From an uncultured Coriobacteriaceae bacterium (GTDB lineage Bacteria > Actinomycetota > Coriobacteriia > Coriobacteriales > Atopobiaceae): a stretch of 64,000 nucleotides of DNA. This document shows, one piece after another, positions 50,502 to 59,972 of this stretch (positions are counted from its first letter, which is position 1; every line of letters starts with the position of its first letter). The position numbers and the translations under genes are program-made. The stretch spans positions 62,001 to 126,000 of the forward strand of contig CADALE010000002.1 in NCBI GenBank assembly GCA_902788705.1, in the 5' to 3' direction. The notes beneath the pieces were generated by a model that was not told the origin of the DNA, did no database searches, and worked only from the letters and a program-made list of their open reading frames with translations.

Positions 50502-51418
50502 CCCAACTCACCCCTTGCCACAGCGAGTACGCTAAGCGCCTCGTTGATGTCGTTTTCTGATTGACAACTACCCTGACATGCATCCAAAAAGTGCTCGAGC
50601 TCGAGTCGCTGAAAGTCGTTTCGCTCTTCTGAGAGGTCAACGTGATTGCCGCTCTTTAGGTAGTCAACACATCCACGAGCAAGATCACAGACGATGGTAT
50701 CTTCGTCCGTAAAGACCTCCATCTTTCTTACCGTTGCGCGACCATAGTAGTCAAGATGCAGCTCAACAGTCTTGTCCCCGTAATCGGCAACATAAAGAGC
50801 AACGTCAGGTGAGTCAATATCGAGCTGTGACCTACGCGCTATGAAAGAGTGGACACTACTTGGCAAGCCAACAAGATGACAAATGTAGTCCCACTCATGA
50901 ATGAGATCAATGTGCACGCCGCCACCAAGGTTTGCATGAGCACTGTACGTATCGCGATAGTCTTGATTGGGCCGCCAGTCCGGCAGGTAGCTCGAACTAA
51001 TGCAGCGCAACGCAATGGCTCTCGAAAAATCTATGTTTTCCTTTGCCCATCGGAGCACCGATGTATAACGCAGGGGACATGCTACATAGAAGAGCTTATT
51101 GGGCCTCTCGAATGGAGTTACATCAACGTCGGTACTGTCAAACACAGGCTTCTCAATGAAGAAGCATTCAGACTTGTCAAGCAAGGATAGGAGCATGTCG
51201 TAGTGCATTGATGTTGGGTTCGTCACGAACACAGCATCGTAAGATTCGTCCACATCTCTTGAACTGGTAAATGATGCCCTGATTCCCTCTGGCAATGGAG
51301 CACTGGCATGTCGCAAGAGGTCAATCTCCAAGTCGATGCAGCGCTGCGTGCAGATGGTACGCAGATTTGCAATATGCCTTTTGGCAATCGAGCCAAAGCC
51401 GGCAAACAGTACCCTCAT
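50498..51418 (-). CDS. Gfo/Idh/MocA family oxidoreductase
   Basis: 306 residues. Rossmann start VLFAGFGSIAKRHIANLR, then AVFVTNPTSMHYDMLLSLLD and EKPVFDSTD with the catalytic-type Glu-Lys-Pro. The second half (GGGVHIDLIHEWDYICHLVG) has the conserved His of the family. It overlaps the next gene and the previous one by 4 nt each (ATGA). Such enzymes are frequent in nonulosonate loci next to LegF; a role in oxidising or reducing a sugar intermediate is inferred. Confidence 0.85.
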   Translation of the reverse strand: MRVLFAGFGSIAKRHIANLRTICTQRCIDLEIDLLRHASAPLPEGIRASFTSSRDVDESYDAVFVTNPTSMHYDMLLSLLDKSECFFIEKPVFDSTDVDVTPFERPNKLFYVACPLRYTSVLRWAKENIDFSRAIALRCISSSYLPDWRPNQDYRDTYSAHANLGGGVHIDLIHEWDYICHLVGLPSSVHSFIARRSQLDIDSPDVALYVADYGDKTVELHLDYYGRATVRKMEVFTDEDTIVCDLARGCVDYLKSGNHVDLSEERNDFQRLELEHFLDACQGSCQSENDINEALSVLAVARGELG

Positions 51419-52398
51419 AGCAATCCCTCAACCTCATCAATGACACGAAGTGTCGTAAGGTCCTCGGCAAAACCGTAGCTTGGGACGCTCCTACCGACAA
51501 CTGCGTCCAAGAACGCAACCAACTCGTCCTGATAGGCGTTCTCTACCACGAAGGACGCATATCCGTCCTTATGCTGAGCCTCGCCGTCGCCGTACAGCAT
51601 GAGCTGTCGCATTTCTCCGCTCTCCACATCAAGCAATCGTAGCGTATCGGGAGTACCGTCCCACGTAAGATAGTGCAGTTCGTCTTCGTACTCGAAGTGC
51701 CGTACCGCCTTCCTGCACACCACGTCGACCAACAGCATACCAAGCGCACCACTTTCATGCTCAATCATGAGGGCAGCTGTATCATCGTAGGGCAGGCCAA
51801 GCCCTGTGACGCTTCTCCTTTTGGATGTCACGTTCTTGATTGAACCAAAAGCCCCCTGCAGCCACGGTAGCTCGATAGCCAGTATCTCGCGTATGCCACT
51901 TGTCCTGGAACTTGCCACAAAGAAGTCACGCCAGCTTTCCCAAGGGTGCCAGTCGGGAAGGTATTGTCCGATGTGGTACGTGTAGACGCCCGTCAGCCCG
52001 CCAACCTCATCGATGATGCGTTGGGTTTCCCTTCGATACAGGAAAGTTGATGACAAGAAGAGCGTGAGGCCCTTTTTCCGCGCCAGCTTGATGTTCTGCT
52101 CATATGCATCTGCCACAAGATTGAGCTCAGTGAAGGTGTGCAAGCCGGCGTTTAGGCACTCAGTAACAATGGAGGCATGAGTCGCGGGAGATGTACAAAC
52201 TAATGCGATGTCGGTATCCTCTACTGCCACTGCCTCATAAAGTGATTCGTATGTACGTATGCCGAGCTCTAGCGTTGCCTGCGTCCTTCGCTCAGGCGAT
52301 AGGTCTGCACCTACGACATCCATCGTTGGATCTATGCTACGCAGGAGCCTGATGCGGCGCCGCCCCATCGAGCCAAGACCTATGACCACAGCCCTCAT
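51415..52398 (-). CDS. Gfo/Idh/MocA family oxidoreductase
   Basis: 327 residues: AVVIGLGSMGRRRIRLLRSI (NAD-binding start), IALVCTSPATHASIVTECLN, and TELNLVADA where most relatives have EKP, so the catalytic lysine site is changed. Later SRTSGIREILAIELPWLQ. It may pair with the neighbouring paralogue as a heteromer. GGAGGTGTACTC precedes the ATG. The pair sits between LegG and LegF. Confidence 0.83.
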   Translation of the reverse strand: MRAVVIGLGSMGRRRIRLLRSIDPTMDVVGADLSPERRTQATLELGIRTYESLYEAVAVEDTDIALVCTSPATHASIVTECLNAGLHTFTELNLVADAYEQNIKLARKKGLTLFLSSTFLYRRETQRIIDEVGGLTGVYTYHIGQYLPDWHPWESWRDFFVASSRTSGIREILAIELPWLQGAFGSIKNVTSKRRSVTGLGLPYDDTAALMIEHESGALGMLLVDVVCRKAVRHFEYEDELHYLTWDGTPDTLRLLDVESGEMRQLMLYGDGEAQHKDGYASFVVENAYQDELVAFLDAVVGRSVPSYGFAEDLTTLRVIDEVEGLL

Positions 52399-52425
52399 GA
52401 GTACACCTCCGGTTTTTCGTAACTG

Positions 52426-53604
52426 TCATTCACCGTAGCTGTCGTCGTATACGACATCGAAGAACTTTTTTGCTTGCGGAAATCCTTCTGCAAGAGCATG
52501 GAGAATAATCTCGGACGATCGTTTTGACGTGTGTCCATCGCCGTATGGGTTTTGTGCTTCTACCATAGCGCGCTTCCATTCGTCAGATGTCACCTTCGAT
52601 AGCGCAGAACGGATTTGTGCAGAATCAAGCTCCACATCCAGAACCCCCACAGGTCTTATGCGTCCACGCTGACGGTTACCGATATTGATGACCGGTGTTC
52701 CGAGCGCAGGCGCCTCTAGAATGCCGCTGGATGAGTTGCCAACAACCACTTGAGCCGACTTGACAGCGCTTAGGTATCGCAGCGATCCGAGCGAAGCATA
52801 CACGTGAACCCTGTCGTTTTTTGACGCCCATTCGTCTAGGCGTGCATTGATTACTCTGCCACCTGCATCAGCGTTCGCCTTTGTCGCAATGACATCAAAC
52901 CCCTCCTCAAGCGTGGCGGCAAGCACAATATCAAGCTCAGAAGCGTAATCACCGTCGCCAAGGGTCTCTGGATGATAGGTCATCATCGCATAATGATTGA
53001 TTCCGGAAATGCCCAGCTCACGCAGGAGCTCATCCTTGGGAAGCAACCGCATCGAGCGAACGTTCTCAACACCGACAGCGCCGACGTTAAAGACAGTTGC
53101 GGGATTCTCTCCGAGCTGTATAACACGCCTGCGATACTCTTCCGTGCTTACCAAGTGAAGCGATGCGAGCTTTGTGATGCAATGCCTGACCGCATCGTCA
53201 ATAGCCCCTTCAGTTACTTCGCCACCATGCACATGAACGATAGGTACACGGGCAAGAAATGCCGCTTCGGCAATACCAAGCATCTCATAGCGATCACCCA
53301 GCAAAAGTACGGCATTAGGCCTTTTGCGCACAAGATAGGTGGCGGTGCCCGCCAAGGCAAGCGCCATGGTCTTCGATTCGCCCAGAGCATCGTCGGAATC
53401 CACCAAGATGGGAATACGCTCGTCAATAGCAAAGCCATCGTGCTGTATCTCACGCCATGTTTCACCGAAAGTCCGAGAGAGATGCGTTCCCGTCGCGATA
53501 ATCCTGACTTCTGCACCCTTGTCTTGCAAGGCGGCACAGAAAGCCTTCAGGAGCCCCCAATCAGCACGCGTTGAAGTAAAGACGGCTATAACAGGTGCAC
53601 TCAT
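52426..53604 (-). CDS. UDP/GDP-sugar 2-epimerase (hydrolysing), LegG/NeuC type
   Basis: 392 residues of the hydrolysing 2-epimerase family: VFTSTRADWGLLKAFCAALQ at the start, LLGDRYEMLGIAEAA, VHVHGGEVTEGAIDDAVRH (near 135-153), and VVGNSSSGILEAPALGTPVI near 290. It releases the nucleotide and inverts C2, giving a 2,4-diacetamido-trideoxymannose in the legionaminate path. It overlaps LegI by 4 nt, forming a coupled pair. Confidence 0.92.
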   Translation of the reverse strand: MSAPVIAVFTSTRADWGLLKAFCAALQDKGAEVRIIATGTHLSRTFGETWREIQHDGFAIDERIPILVDSDDALGESKTMALALAGTATYLVRKRPNAVLLLGDRYEMLGIAEAAFLARVPIVHVHGGEVTEGAIDDAVRHCITKLASLHLVSTEEYRRRVIQLGENPATVFNVGAVGVENVRSMRLLPKDELLRELGISGINHYAMMTYHPETLGDGDYASELDIVLAATLEEGFDVIATKANADAGGRVINARLDEWASKNDRVHVYASLGSLRYLSAVKSAQVVVGNSSSGILEAPALGTPVINIGNRQRGRIRPVGVLDVELDSAQIRSALSKVTSDEWKRAMVEAQNPYGDGHTSKRSSEIILHALAEGFPQAKKFFDVVYDDSYGE

Positions 53605-54608
53605 AGTTCAATCCCCTCATCGGGAGCAAACGAGCGGATTGCCTTCTTCCCAATTACTTGTGGCCACATCATTGGAGAGAGTCCATCCCCCGGTCGCTTC
53701 GTGATGAGGTTCTCTTCGGTCAGAACCTCGCCCATTCGAATGTGGCGAGAAGCTCGGATGCTCTTACGGGCTACGGATCGGTTGCCAGCCTCAGAGCCAG
53801 TGATAGCCTTACTTGCCGATCCCATGGCCTTCTCCGCAATGCGGACGGCGGAAACCATCTCTGCAAGCTCAGAGGGCTCCAGGCTTGCCGCATGATCGGG
53901 GCCTTCCATCCCACGATCTAGAGTAAAGTGCTTCTCGATTACCGTCGCACCAAGAGCGACAGCCATCACGGGTACGACAATACCTCGCGTATGGTCAGAA
54001 TAGCCAAAAGGACAACCACAAGTTGCACCCAGTGCAGGCATGGCAAGTACGTTTGCATCTTCGTAAGGCGTTGGGTATTGAGTATTGCAGTGCAACACGG
54101 TCACTTCAGAGGCGCCATGCTCCTTTAGAACCCGCACTGAAGCAACCGCCTCATCTGCAGTGGCCATGCCCGTTGACATTATCACAGGGAGTCCATAGGA
54201 TGCTGCTGCCACCAGCAACGGCCAATTGTCCATCTCACCAGAAGGTATCTTGATAAGATCCCCGCCAAGATCATCGACGAGAAACCGGAGGCTGCCTGCA
54301 TCGAAGGGCGTGGCAAGAAAGCGAATGCCAATGTGGTCACAGAATGCTTTGAGCTCACGAAACTCGTCATGTGAGAGTTCGAGCTTTTTGAGCATTTCCA
54401 GTTGGGACTCGTCATTACCGGTAGCAAGCTCTTGATATGCAGCCTTCCTAGCATCCTTCGCGACCAGTAGATTCGCATCGAAGCACTGGTACTTTACGAT
54501 GTCAGCACCCGCATCATGGGCAGCCTCTGCGAGAAGCTTTGCGGTATCTAGACTTCCATTGTGATTGACCCCAGCCTCCGCTATAACAAGGACACGTTCC
54601 TTACCCAT
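53601..54608 (-). CDS. N,N'-diacetyllegionaminate/neuraminate synthase
   Basis: 335 residues from ATG at 54608, overlapping the acetyltransferase gene by 8 nt. NeuB signature: VLVIAEAGVNHNGSLDTAKL at the start, IVKYQCF, LATPFD, IPSGEMDNWPLL, HCNTQYPTP and GYSDHTRG. A C-terminal SAF domain (from about 275: SVARKSIRASRHIRMGEVL) completes it. It condenses a hexosamine with phosphoenolpyruvate to a nine-carbon acid. Neighbouring LegB, LegC and PtmE suggest legionaminic rather than neuraminic acid. Confidence 0.93.
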   Translation of the reverse strand: MGKERVLVIAEAGVNHNGSLDTAKLLAEAAHDAGADIVKYQCFDANLLVAKDARKAAYQELATGNDESQLEMLKKLELSHDEFRELKAFCDHIGIRFLATPFDAGSLRFLVDDLGGDLIKIPSGEMDNWPLLVAAASYGLPVIMSTGMATADEAVASVRVLKEHGASEVTVLHCNTQYPTPYEDANVLAMPALGATCGCPFGYSDHTRGIVVPVMAVALGATVIEKHFTLDRGMEGPDHAASLEPSELAEMVSAVRIAEKAMGSASKAITGSEAGNRSVARKSIRASRHIRMGEVLTEENLITKRPGDGLSPMMWPQVIGKKAIRSFAPDEGIEL

Positions 54609-55236
54609 GAAACACCCCCACAACCGTAGTGGCTTCTGGCACGTCGCGCAAGACAACTGAGCCAGCTCCAACTATGGCGTTCTTTCCTATTCGCACACCC
54701 TGAATCACGGTTGCACCAGCGCCAATCATGGCTCCTTCGCCAACAGTGACCCCGCCACATAGGGTCGCATTTACCGAGACATGGGCGAGTTGTCCAATTG
54801 CACAGTCATGTTCCACCACAGCACCGGAGTTAATGATGGCACCATCTCCCACTACAGCTGCGGTGTTAATTACTGCCAGCTTTCCGACAAACGCAGCCTC
54901 CCCCAAGACCACGTCGGCAGCTACGGCAGCCGTAGGATCCACGATATTCGGTAGTTCGAAGCCCACCTCTAGCAGCCGCTTGTAGACACGAGCTCTGGAG
55001 CCATCACCACCCCCAAGATAACCAACGCCAATCGCCGCCACCTCAAACCCCGATTCGTGGAGGTCAAAGAGGTCATCATCTGATCCGAGCACCGTATGCC
55101 CCAAGTATGATGCAGAAGAGTCTGGGTCCACGATACCAGCAATCTCGTACACTCCAGATGCACTGATAGCGTCCATTACCGATCGAGCGTGGCCACCTCC
55201 TCCTACCACAAGGATGCGAGGTATTGGAATGCTCAT
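54601..55236 (-). CDS. NeuD/PglD-type acetyltransferase
   Basis: 211 residues. A small Rossmann-like N-terminus (ILVVGGGGHARSVMDAI) precedes hexapeptide beta-helix turns from about 90 (VAADVVLGEAAFVGKLAVIN, GDGAIINSGAVVEHDCAIGQ). This is the sialic-acid O-acetyl / UDP-4-amino-sugar N-acetyl transferase family. Here it likely N-acetylates the 4-amino group made by LegC (LegH role) or O-acetylates the product. Overlaps its neighbours by 4 and 8 nt. Confidence 0.9.
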   Translation of the reverse strand: MSIPIPRILVVGGGGHARSVMDAISASGVYEIAGIVDPDSSASYLGHTVLGSDDDLFDLHESGFEVAAIGVGYLGGGDGSRARVYKRLLEVGFELPNIVDPTAAVAADVVLGEAAFVGKLAVINTAAVVGDGAIINSGAVVEHDCAIGQLAHVSVNATLCGGVTVGEGAMIGAGATVIQGVRIGKNAIVGAGSVVLRDVPEATTVVGVFHG

Positions 55237-56285
55237 CGTTCTCCTCCGAGTTCGGCATTCATGTGCCTAAGCTCATCAAGCTGGCCCATATCTAGCCAGG
55301 CCTTCTCGCCAACAGGAAAAACGCCAACACCGAGCCCTGCATCTCGTAGGCGGATGAGCAAATCGGGGAAATCGAGGTATTCGCCTTCTTCAATATACGA
55401 AAGAGCAATGGTATCAAGCACACAGATACCCGTGTACACCAACGCAGACATCGTCGGCTTTTCTCGCATTGCCATAATTGTCCCACCTTCCCCTATGTCT
55501 ATGGTTCCATAAGGGATGGTGTAGTTCTTGACGCTCGCCACCATTGTTGCGGCGTTGTGCGCCTCACGATGCATTCGGACGAGTGCGCCAAGATCGAGAT
55601 CGACGAGGATATCGCAGTTCGTGAGAATGAACGTACCCTCCACCTTGTCCCTGAGAAGGCTGAGGCCACCGGCGGTACCAAGGAACTGCTCCTCATCGAC
55701 GAAGTTGACTTGATAATCTGGTGACAGCTCGTCGAAGTACGCTTTAATCATGCCGCGCTTATAGTTAACGACTAACCAGAAGTCCTCACAACCAGCATCA
55801 TGAAAGCGACCTATGATACGCTCAACGATGGTCGTGCCCTCGATAGGAACAAGGGGCTTTGGAATAATGGCAGTAAGCGGGAGGAGCCGCGTGCCCTTAC
55901 CGCCAGCCATCATTACAACCGGTACGGGCTCGCTCAGGCTTGCCTTACGTGCCAAGGACGTGCCATCAGCAAACACCACATCAACCACTCTGTTATGGTC
56001 GTCTAGTACCGGAACGGCCGTTATGCCAAGGCGCGCGACTTTCCCTGGAGTCATATGGTCGGAGGTGGATGCGACTTTTGGGCTGCGATTGCACGCATCG
56101 CCCGCGGCACCAGAAAGGCTCCCGTGCATGAGGATGCATCTGCGAACGTCGCCGTCAGTCAACGAGCCGACGAGCACGCCTTCATCGTCTGTCACAAACA
56201 GACAGCGTTTACCCGTCTCATCAAGTCTCTGCATAGCTTCGGTGAGCGTGGCGCGTTCGCTAATAACCAGGTCGTCAGTCTTCAT
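55233..56285 (-). CDS. CBS-domain hexosamine-1-phosphate nucleotidyltransferase, PtmE-like
   Basis: 350 residues. Residues 1-115 are a pair of CBS domains (RCLFVTDDEGVLVGSLTDGD and ITAVPVLDDHNRVVDVVF). From about 120 follows a nucleotidyltransferase: VVMMAGGKGTRLLPLTAIIP, LVNCDI-like LTNCDILVDLDL and WLDMGQLDEL at the end. In Campylobacter the equivalent PtmE makes GDP-glucosamine for legionaminic acid. The GDP route is inferred from that similarity. It overlaps the aminotransferase gene by 11 nt. Confidence 0.88.
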   Translation of the reverse strand: MKTDDLVISERATLTEAMQRLDETGKRCLFVTDDEGVLVGSLTDGDVRRCILMHGSLSGAAGDACNRSPKVASTSDHMTPGKVARLGITAVPVLDDHNRVVDVVFADGTSLARKASLSEPVPVVMMAGGKGTRLLPLTAIIPKPLVPIEGTTIVERIIGRFHDAGCEDFWLVVNYKRGMIKAYFDELSPDYQVNFVDEEQFLGTAGGLSLLRDKVEGTFILTNCDILVDLDLGALVRMHREAHNAATMVASVKNYTIPYGTIDIGEGGTIMAMREKPTMSALVYTGICVLDTIALSYIEEGEYLDFPDLLIRLRDAGLGVGVFPVGEKAWLDMGQLDELRHMNAELGGER

Positions 56286-57438
56286 TTTGACTATCGCCCC
56301 CTTTGAGTAGGGCTCGCGTCGTGCGGATGACCGTGGCTATCTCGGGGTCAGAAATACCCGTCGAGCAGGGAAGTGTCACAACGCGGCTCCATAAGGCCTC
56401 GGTAACCGAAAGATCATCAGCAGTAAGGGAGTTCGCATACGGCTCCTGCAGATGGACCGGCTTCCAGAACGCCTTGGCACCAATCCCCGCTTCGTTAAGC
56501 TCCTTCACAAACGTATTGGTGTGCGTCTTGTCGTCAAGCACAACGCCGGAGAACCAACACGCACTCTCGCACCAATTCGGCTCGGGGAACGTACCAATGC
56601 CTTCGAGATTAGCGAATGCGTTATTGTATGCAGCTCGAACCTCTCGTTTTCGCGATACAAACTCGTCGAGCCGCTCCAGCTGTGCCACGGCTACGGCTGC
56701 CTGCAAGTTAGTTAGACGGTAGTTATAGCCCACACGATCAAAGTCATAGTTGGGCCAAACGCGAGCAGTGGTAGTTAAGTGACGAACCTCATCTAGAAGA
56801 CCATCATCAATCCCGACAATAAGTCCCCCGCCACCAGCCGTCACAGTTTTGTTCCCATTGAGCGATATAGCTGAGAGGTCCGCCAGCTCCGCAAGCTGAC
56901 GACCCTTGTAGGTTGACCCGATGGCACAGGCAGCATCTGCAAGCAATGCGAGATGCCACTCGTCACAAATTGCACGCGCCTCATCCATAATGGGCATGTT
57001 GCCCAAGGTGTAGACGGGCATCATGGCAGTAACGCGTCGCCCGGTAGCCCGATGATACGTCATTCCCCTGCGTATGACACAATGTTCCTCAAGCTCCTTT
57101 CGAACCTGCTTGAGGTCGATACACCAGCTGCTAGGATCAATGTCAAAGAACCATGGATCCGCATTGGCATGGCGCACCGCATTGGCAGACGCAATGAATG
57201 TGAAGCTGGGCACAATGACGAGATCACCCGGACGAACGCCAAGCACCAGAAGTGCAGCATGCAGTGCCGTGGTACCAGCAGAGGTTGCTACGACTCCTTT
57301 GGCTCCCGTTGCGACAGCTGCGTCTTTCTCGAGCCTATTTACAAATTCGCCCACCGATGATACGAACGTCGTATCGATGCATTCATTAAGGTATGCCCTC
57401 TCATTCCCTGAGAGGTTGGGCACTGCTAGCGGAATCAT
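56275..57438 (-). CDS. LegC-type sugar aminotransferase
   Basis: 387 residues of the DegT family: IPLAVPNLSGNERAYLNECI, TFVSSVGEFVNRLEKDAA, VATSAGTTALHAALLVLGV and the PLP lysine in SLNGNKTVTAGGGG (near 196). The start matches LegC proteins that aminate the 4-keto-6-deoxy intermediate of legionaminate synthesis. It lies 8 nt after LegB. Together they give a 4-amino-4,6-dideoxy-GlcNAc nucleotide. Confidence 0.92.
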   Translation of the reverse strand: MIPLAVPNLSGNERAYLNECIDTTFVSSVGEFVNRLEKDAAVATGAKGVVATSAGTTALHAALLVLGVRPGDLVIVPSFTFIASANAVRHANADPWFFDIDPSSWCIDLKQVRKELEEHCVIRRGMTYHRATGRRVTAMMPVYTLGNMPIMDEARAICDEWHLALLADAACAIGSTYKGRQLAELADLSAISLNGNKTVTAGGGGLIVGIDDGLLDEVRHLTTTARVWPNYDFDRVGYNYRLTNLQAAVAVAQLERLDEFVSRKREVRAAYNNAFANLEGIGTFPEPNWCESACWFSGVVLDDKTHTNTFVKELNEAGIGAKAFWKPVHLQEPYANSLTADDLSVTEALWSRVVTLPCSTGISDPEIATVIRTTRALLKGGDSQNED

Positions 57439-57446
57439 ACAACCCC

Positions 57447-58427
57447 CTAAATGTTGTAGATGTCGGTCTTGTATCGATGGAGGTTTTCCCGCAGGAATGC
57501 GATGGTTTCAGAAAGCCCTTCCTCAAGCGTATAGCGAGGCTTCCAATCGGTAAGACGCATGATCTTCTCGTTGGAGCCCAACAGTCGTTCCACCTCGCTA
57601 TTGACTGGGCGCAGGCGCTCTTCCTCGCACACAATACGTGCATTAGGATTGATTTGGCGAATGAGCTCGGCAGCAAGATTGCCGATTGATATCTCGCGCT
57701 GTGTAGCGATATTAATCTCTTCGCCAATGGTCGCATCCGACTCATACATAGCGATAAAGCCGGAAGCAGTATCCTTCACATAGTTGAAGTCCCGTGTTGG
57801 ACTAAGCGAGCCAAGGTGTATCTCTTCCTTACCTGCAAGGAGCTGTGTAATGATAGTAGGAATGACAGCGCGAGCAGACTGACGTGGGCCGTAGGTGTTA
57901 AATGGACGAACGATAGTCACCGGAAGCTCAAAGCTGCGCCAGAAGCTCTCTGCAAGTCTGTCTGCGCCAATTTTAGTTGCGGAATATGGTGACTGACCTT
58001 GATATGGGTGCCCCTCGTCAATAGGAACGTACCGTGCCGTGCCATATACCTCAGATGTTGAGGTAACAAGTACGCGCTCCGTTTCCAACTGGCGAGCAGC
58101 TTGCAAAACGTTGAGCGTTCCCTTGACGTTGGTGTCAACATAAGCATCCGGGCTATGATAACTAAATGGTATGGCTATAAGCGCGGCAAGATGGAATACA
58201 GCATCACAACCCTTCATGGCTTCACGGGTGCCATTCGGGTCGCGAATGTCTCCGGTAAAGACATCTACATGATCCATAATGTCTTTAGGCAGGGTATCGA
58301 GCCATCCCCACGTATTGAACGAATTGTAGAATGCAAACGCACGCACATCATATCCGCGCTTGACCAGCTCTTCCGTAAGATGGCTTCCGATGAAGCCATC
58401 AGCACCGGTCACCAAAACCTTGTTCAT
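57447..58427 (-). CDS. LegB-type NAD-dependent sugar 4,6-dehydratase
   Basis: 326 residues, extended SDR. VLVTGADGFIGSHL at 4-17, HLAALIAIPFSYHSP near 78-92 (the LegB hallmark), TSTSEVYGTARYVPI and the catalytic YSATK near 150. It should remove water from GDP- or UDP-GlcNAc to the 4-keto-6-deoxy form, the first committed step to legionaminic acid. AGAGGGGGTA precedes the ATG, and it begins the ten-gene unit ending with LegF. Confidence 0.93.
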   Translation of the reverse strand: MNKVLVTGADGFIGSHLTEELVKRGYDVRAFAFYNSFNTWGWLDTLPKDIMDHVDVFTGDIRDPNGTREAMKGCDAVFHLAALIAIPFSYHSPDAYVDTNVKGTLNVLQAARQLETERVLVTSTSEVYGTARYVPIDEGHPYQGQSPYSATKIGADRLAESFWRSFELPVTIVRPFNTYGPRQSARAVIPTIITQLLAGKEEIHLGSLSPTRDFNYVKDTASGFIAMYESDATIGEEINIATQREISIGNLAAELIRQINPNARIVCEEERLRPVNSEVERLLGSNEKIMRLTDWKPRYTLEEGLSETIAFLRENLHRYKTDIYNI

Positions 58428-58530
58428 GACATTACCCCCTCTATCGTCGCATCAACAAGTAATGCTAACTGAATGCTAGGCCATTCTCCGATTCGTCCAC
58501 CCGCAAGCGCCTTGAGCCTAGCAATCACTT

Positions 58531-59955
58531 CTAGCCTCGCCGAATCAACGCCACTATTGCTTTGCGTTGATACCAGCCCAACGTAAGCATGACCATGCTA
58601 AACAAGCCGAAAACCACCCACCTTGCAAGAGCATGCGGGTACAGCAGGGCGCACAGGCCCAGGAACGCTCCGACGCCCAGCACGCAGGCCACGTTGAAGC
58701 GGTTGTCGTACACGTGCAGCATCCCCATACGCCCCACCAGCCACATGTGCGCGGCCAGCAGCCACGCGTAGGCCGCGGCCGAGGCCCACCCGGCGGCGAC
58801 GTAGCCGAACCGGGGGATGAGCAGCAGGTCGAGGGCCCAGTTGATCGCAACCGCCGAGGCGCTGGCCACGGCCATGCCCACGGTCCTGCCCTCGTACTGC
58901 TCCACGTTCACGTACATGGTGTAGACGAACTGCAGCACGCAGCCCAGGGCCACGGGCGGGATCACGTAGACGGCCTCCAGGTAGGCCCCGCCGCCCAGCA
59001 CCAGCAGCACCTCGGGCGCCAGCAGCGACACGCCCATGGAGATGGCCGCGAACAGGGCCACGTAGGGGTGCGAGACCTTGCGGATCTCGCCGTAGGCATG
59101 CTCGGTGAGCTTGTCCCCCAGCCAGGGCGAGAACGCGCCGTTGAGCGAGGTCACGAAGATGGTGATGATCTGGCCGCAGTTGTTGGCCAGGCTGTAGAGC
59201 GCGTTGGCCTCCTCACCGCACATGCGCGTCACCAGGATGCGGTTGAGCGCGCCGAGGAGCGTCATCGAGAGCAGGTGCGGCACGAACGGCGCGGCGATGG
59301 GCAGGGCGTAGGCCCAATAGGAGAGCCTGACGCCCGTACCGCGGCGCCAGAACCACAAGAGCAGCCCCGCGCCTATGAGCACGGCGGGCAGCGTCCGGCC
59401 GCCGATCGCACCGTCGAGGCGGTCGGGCAGCCACAGGGTGAGCGCGACCGAGAGGGCCGCGATGCCCACGGCGAGCGCCACGCTCACGGCGACCGTGACC
59501 TTGTAGCGGTAGGTGAAGCGCTCCCACGTCTGGAACAGGGTGACCACCGGGAAGAAGAGCAGGTACACGAAGAGGGCGTTGACGTAGCGGCGGTCGAGCG
59601 ACATCGCGCCGCCGAAGGGCCCCGGCAGCAGGTTGGCCAGGAGCAGCCACGCGAGCGCCGAGGCTACGGAGAGCGCCATCATCGAGAACACGTAGCGGTC
59701 GAGGTCGTCGGCGTAGTCACGCTTGGCGCTGATGATGGTGGCCTCGAGCGAAAGCGACACCACCACCGTCATGACGGCGAGCCACGAGAGGTAGTTGTTG
59801 TACGCGCCGAACTCCGCCTTGGTGAGCAGGCGCGTGAAGATGGGCACCGTGATGAAGCCCAGCGCCTTGACCAGCAGGTTGGAGGCGGTGTACCACACGG
59901 CGGAGCGCACCACCTGACCGTTCGAGGGCTGTTGGCTAGCGGAGGTACTGTTCAT
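58531..59955 (-). CDS. Wzx-type oligosaccharide flippase
   Basis: 474 residues from ATG at 59955; the frame is open further upstream but that part lies inside the polymerase gene, and the ribosome site is weak. About 13-14 membrane helices starting SAVWYTASNLLVKALGFITV with the TRLLTKAEFGAYNNYLSW segment typical of Wzx proteins. The gene is strikingly GC-rich between AT-richer genes on both sides. It should export the lipid-linked unit carrying the nonulosonate. Confidence 0.9.
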   Translation of the reverse strand: MNSTSASQQPSNGQVVRSAVWYTASNLLVKALGFITVPIFTRLLTKAEFGAYNNYLSWLAVMTVVVSLSLEATIISAKRDYADDLDRYVFSMMALSVASALAWLLLANLLPGPFGGAMSLDRRYVNALFVYLLFFPVVTLFQTWERFTYRYKVTVAVSVALAVGIAALSVALTLWLPDRLDGAIGGRTLPAVLIGAGLLLWFWRRGTGVRLSYWAYALPIAAPFVPHLLSMTLLGALNRILVTRMCGEEANALYSLANNCGQIITIFVTSLNGAFSPWLGDKLTEHAYGEIRKVSHPYVALFAAISMGVSLLAPEVLLVLGGGAYLEAVYVIPPVALGCVLQFVYTMYVNVEQYEGRTVGMAVASASAVAINWALDLLLIPRFGYVAAGWASAAAYAWLLAAHMWLVGRMGMLHVYDNRFNVACVLGVGAFLGLCALLYPHALARWVVFGLFSMVMLTLGWYQRKAIVALIRRG

Positions 59956-59972
59956 ATCACGTTTTATACTAT

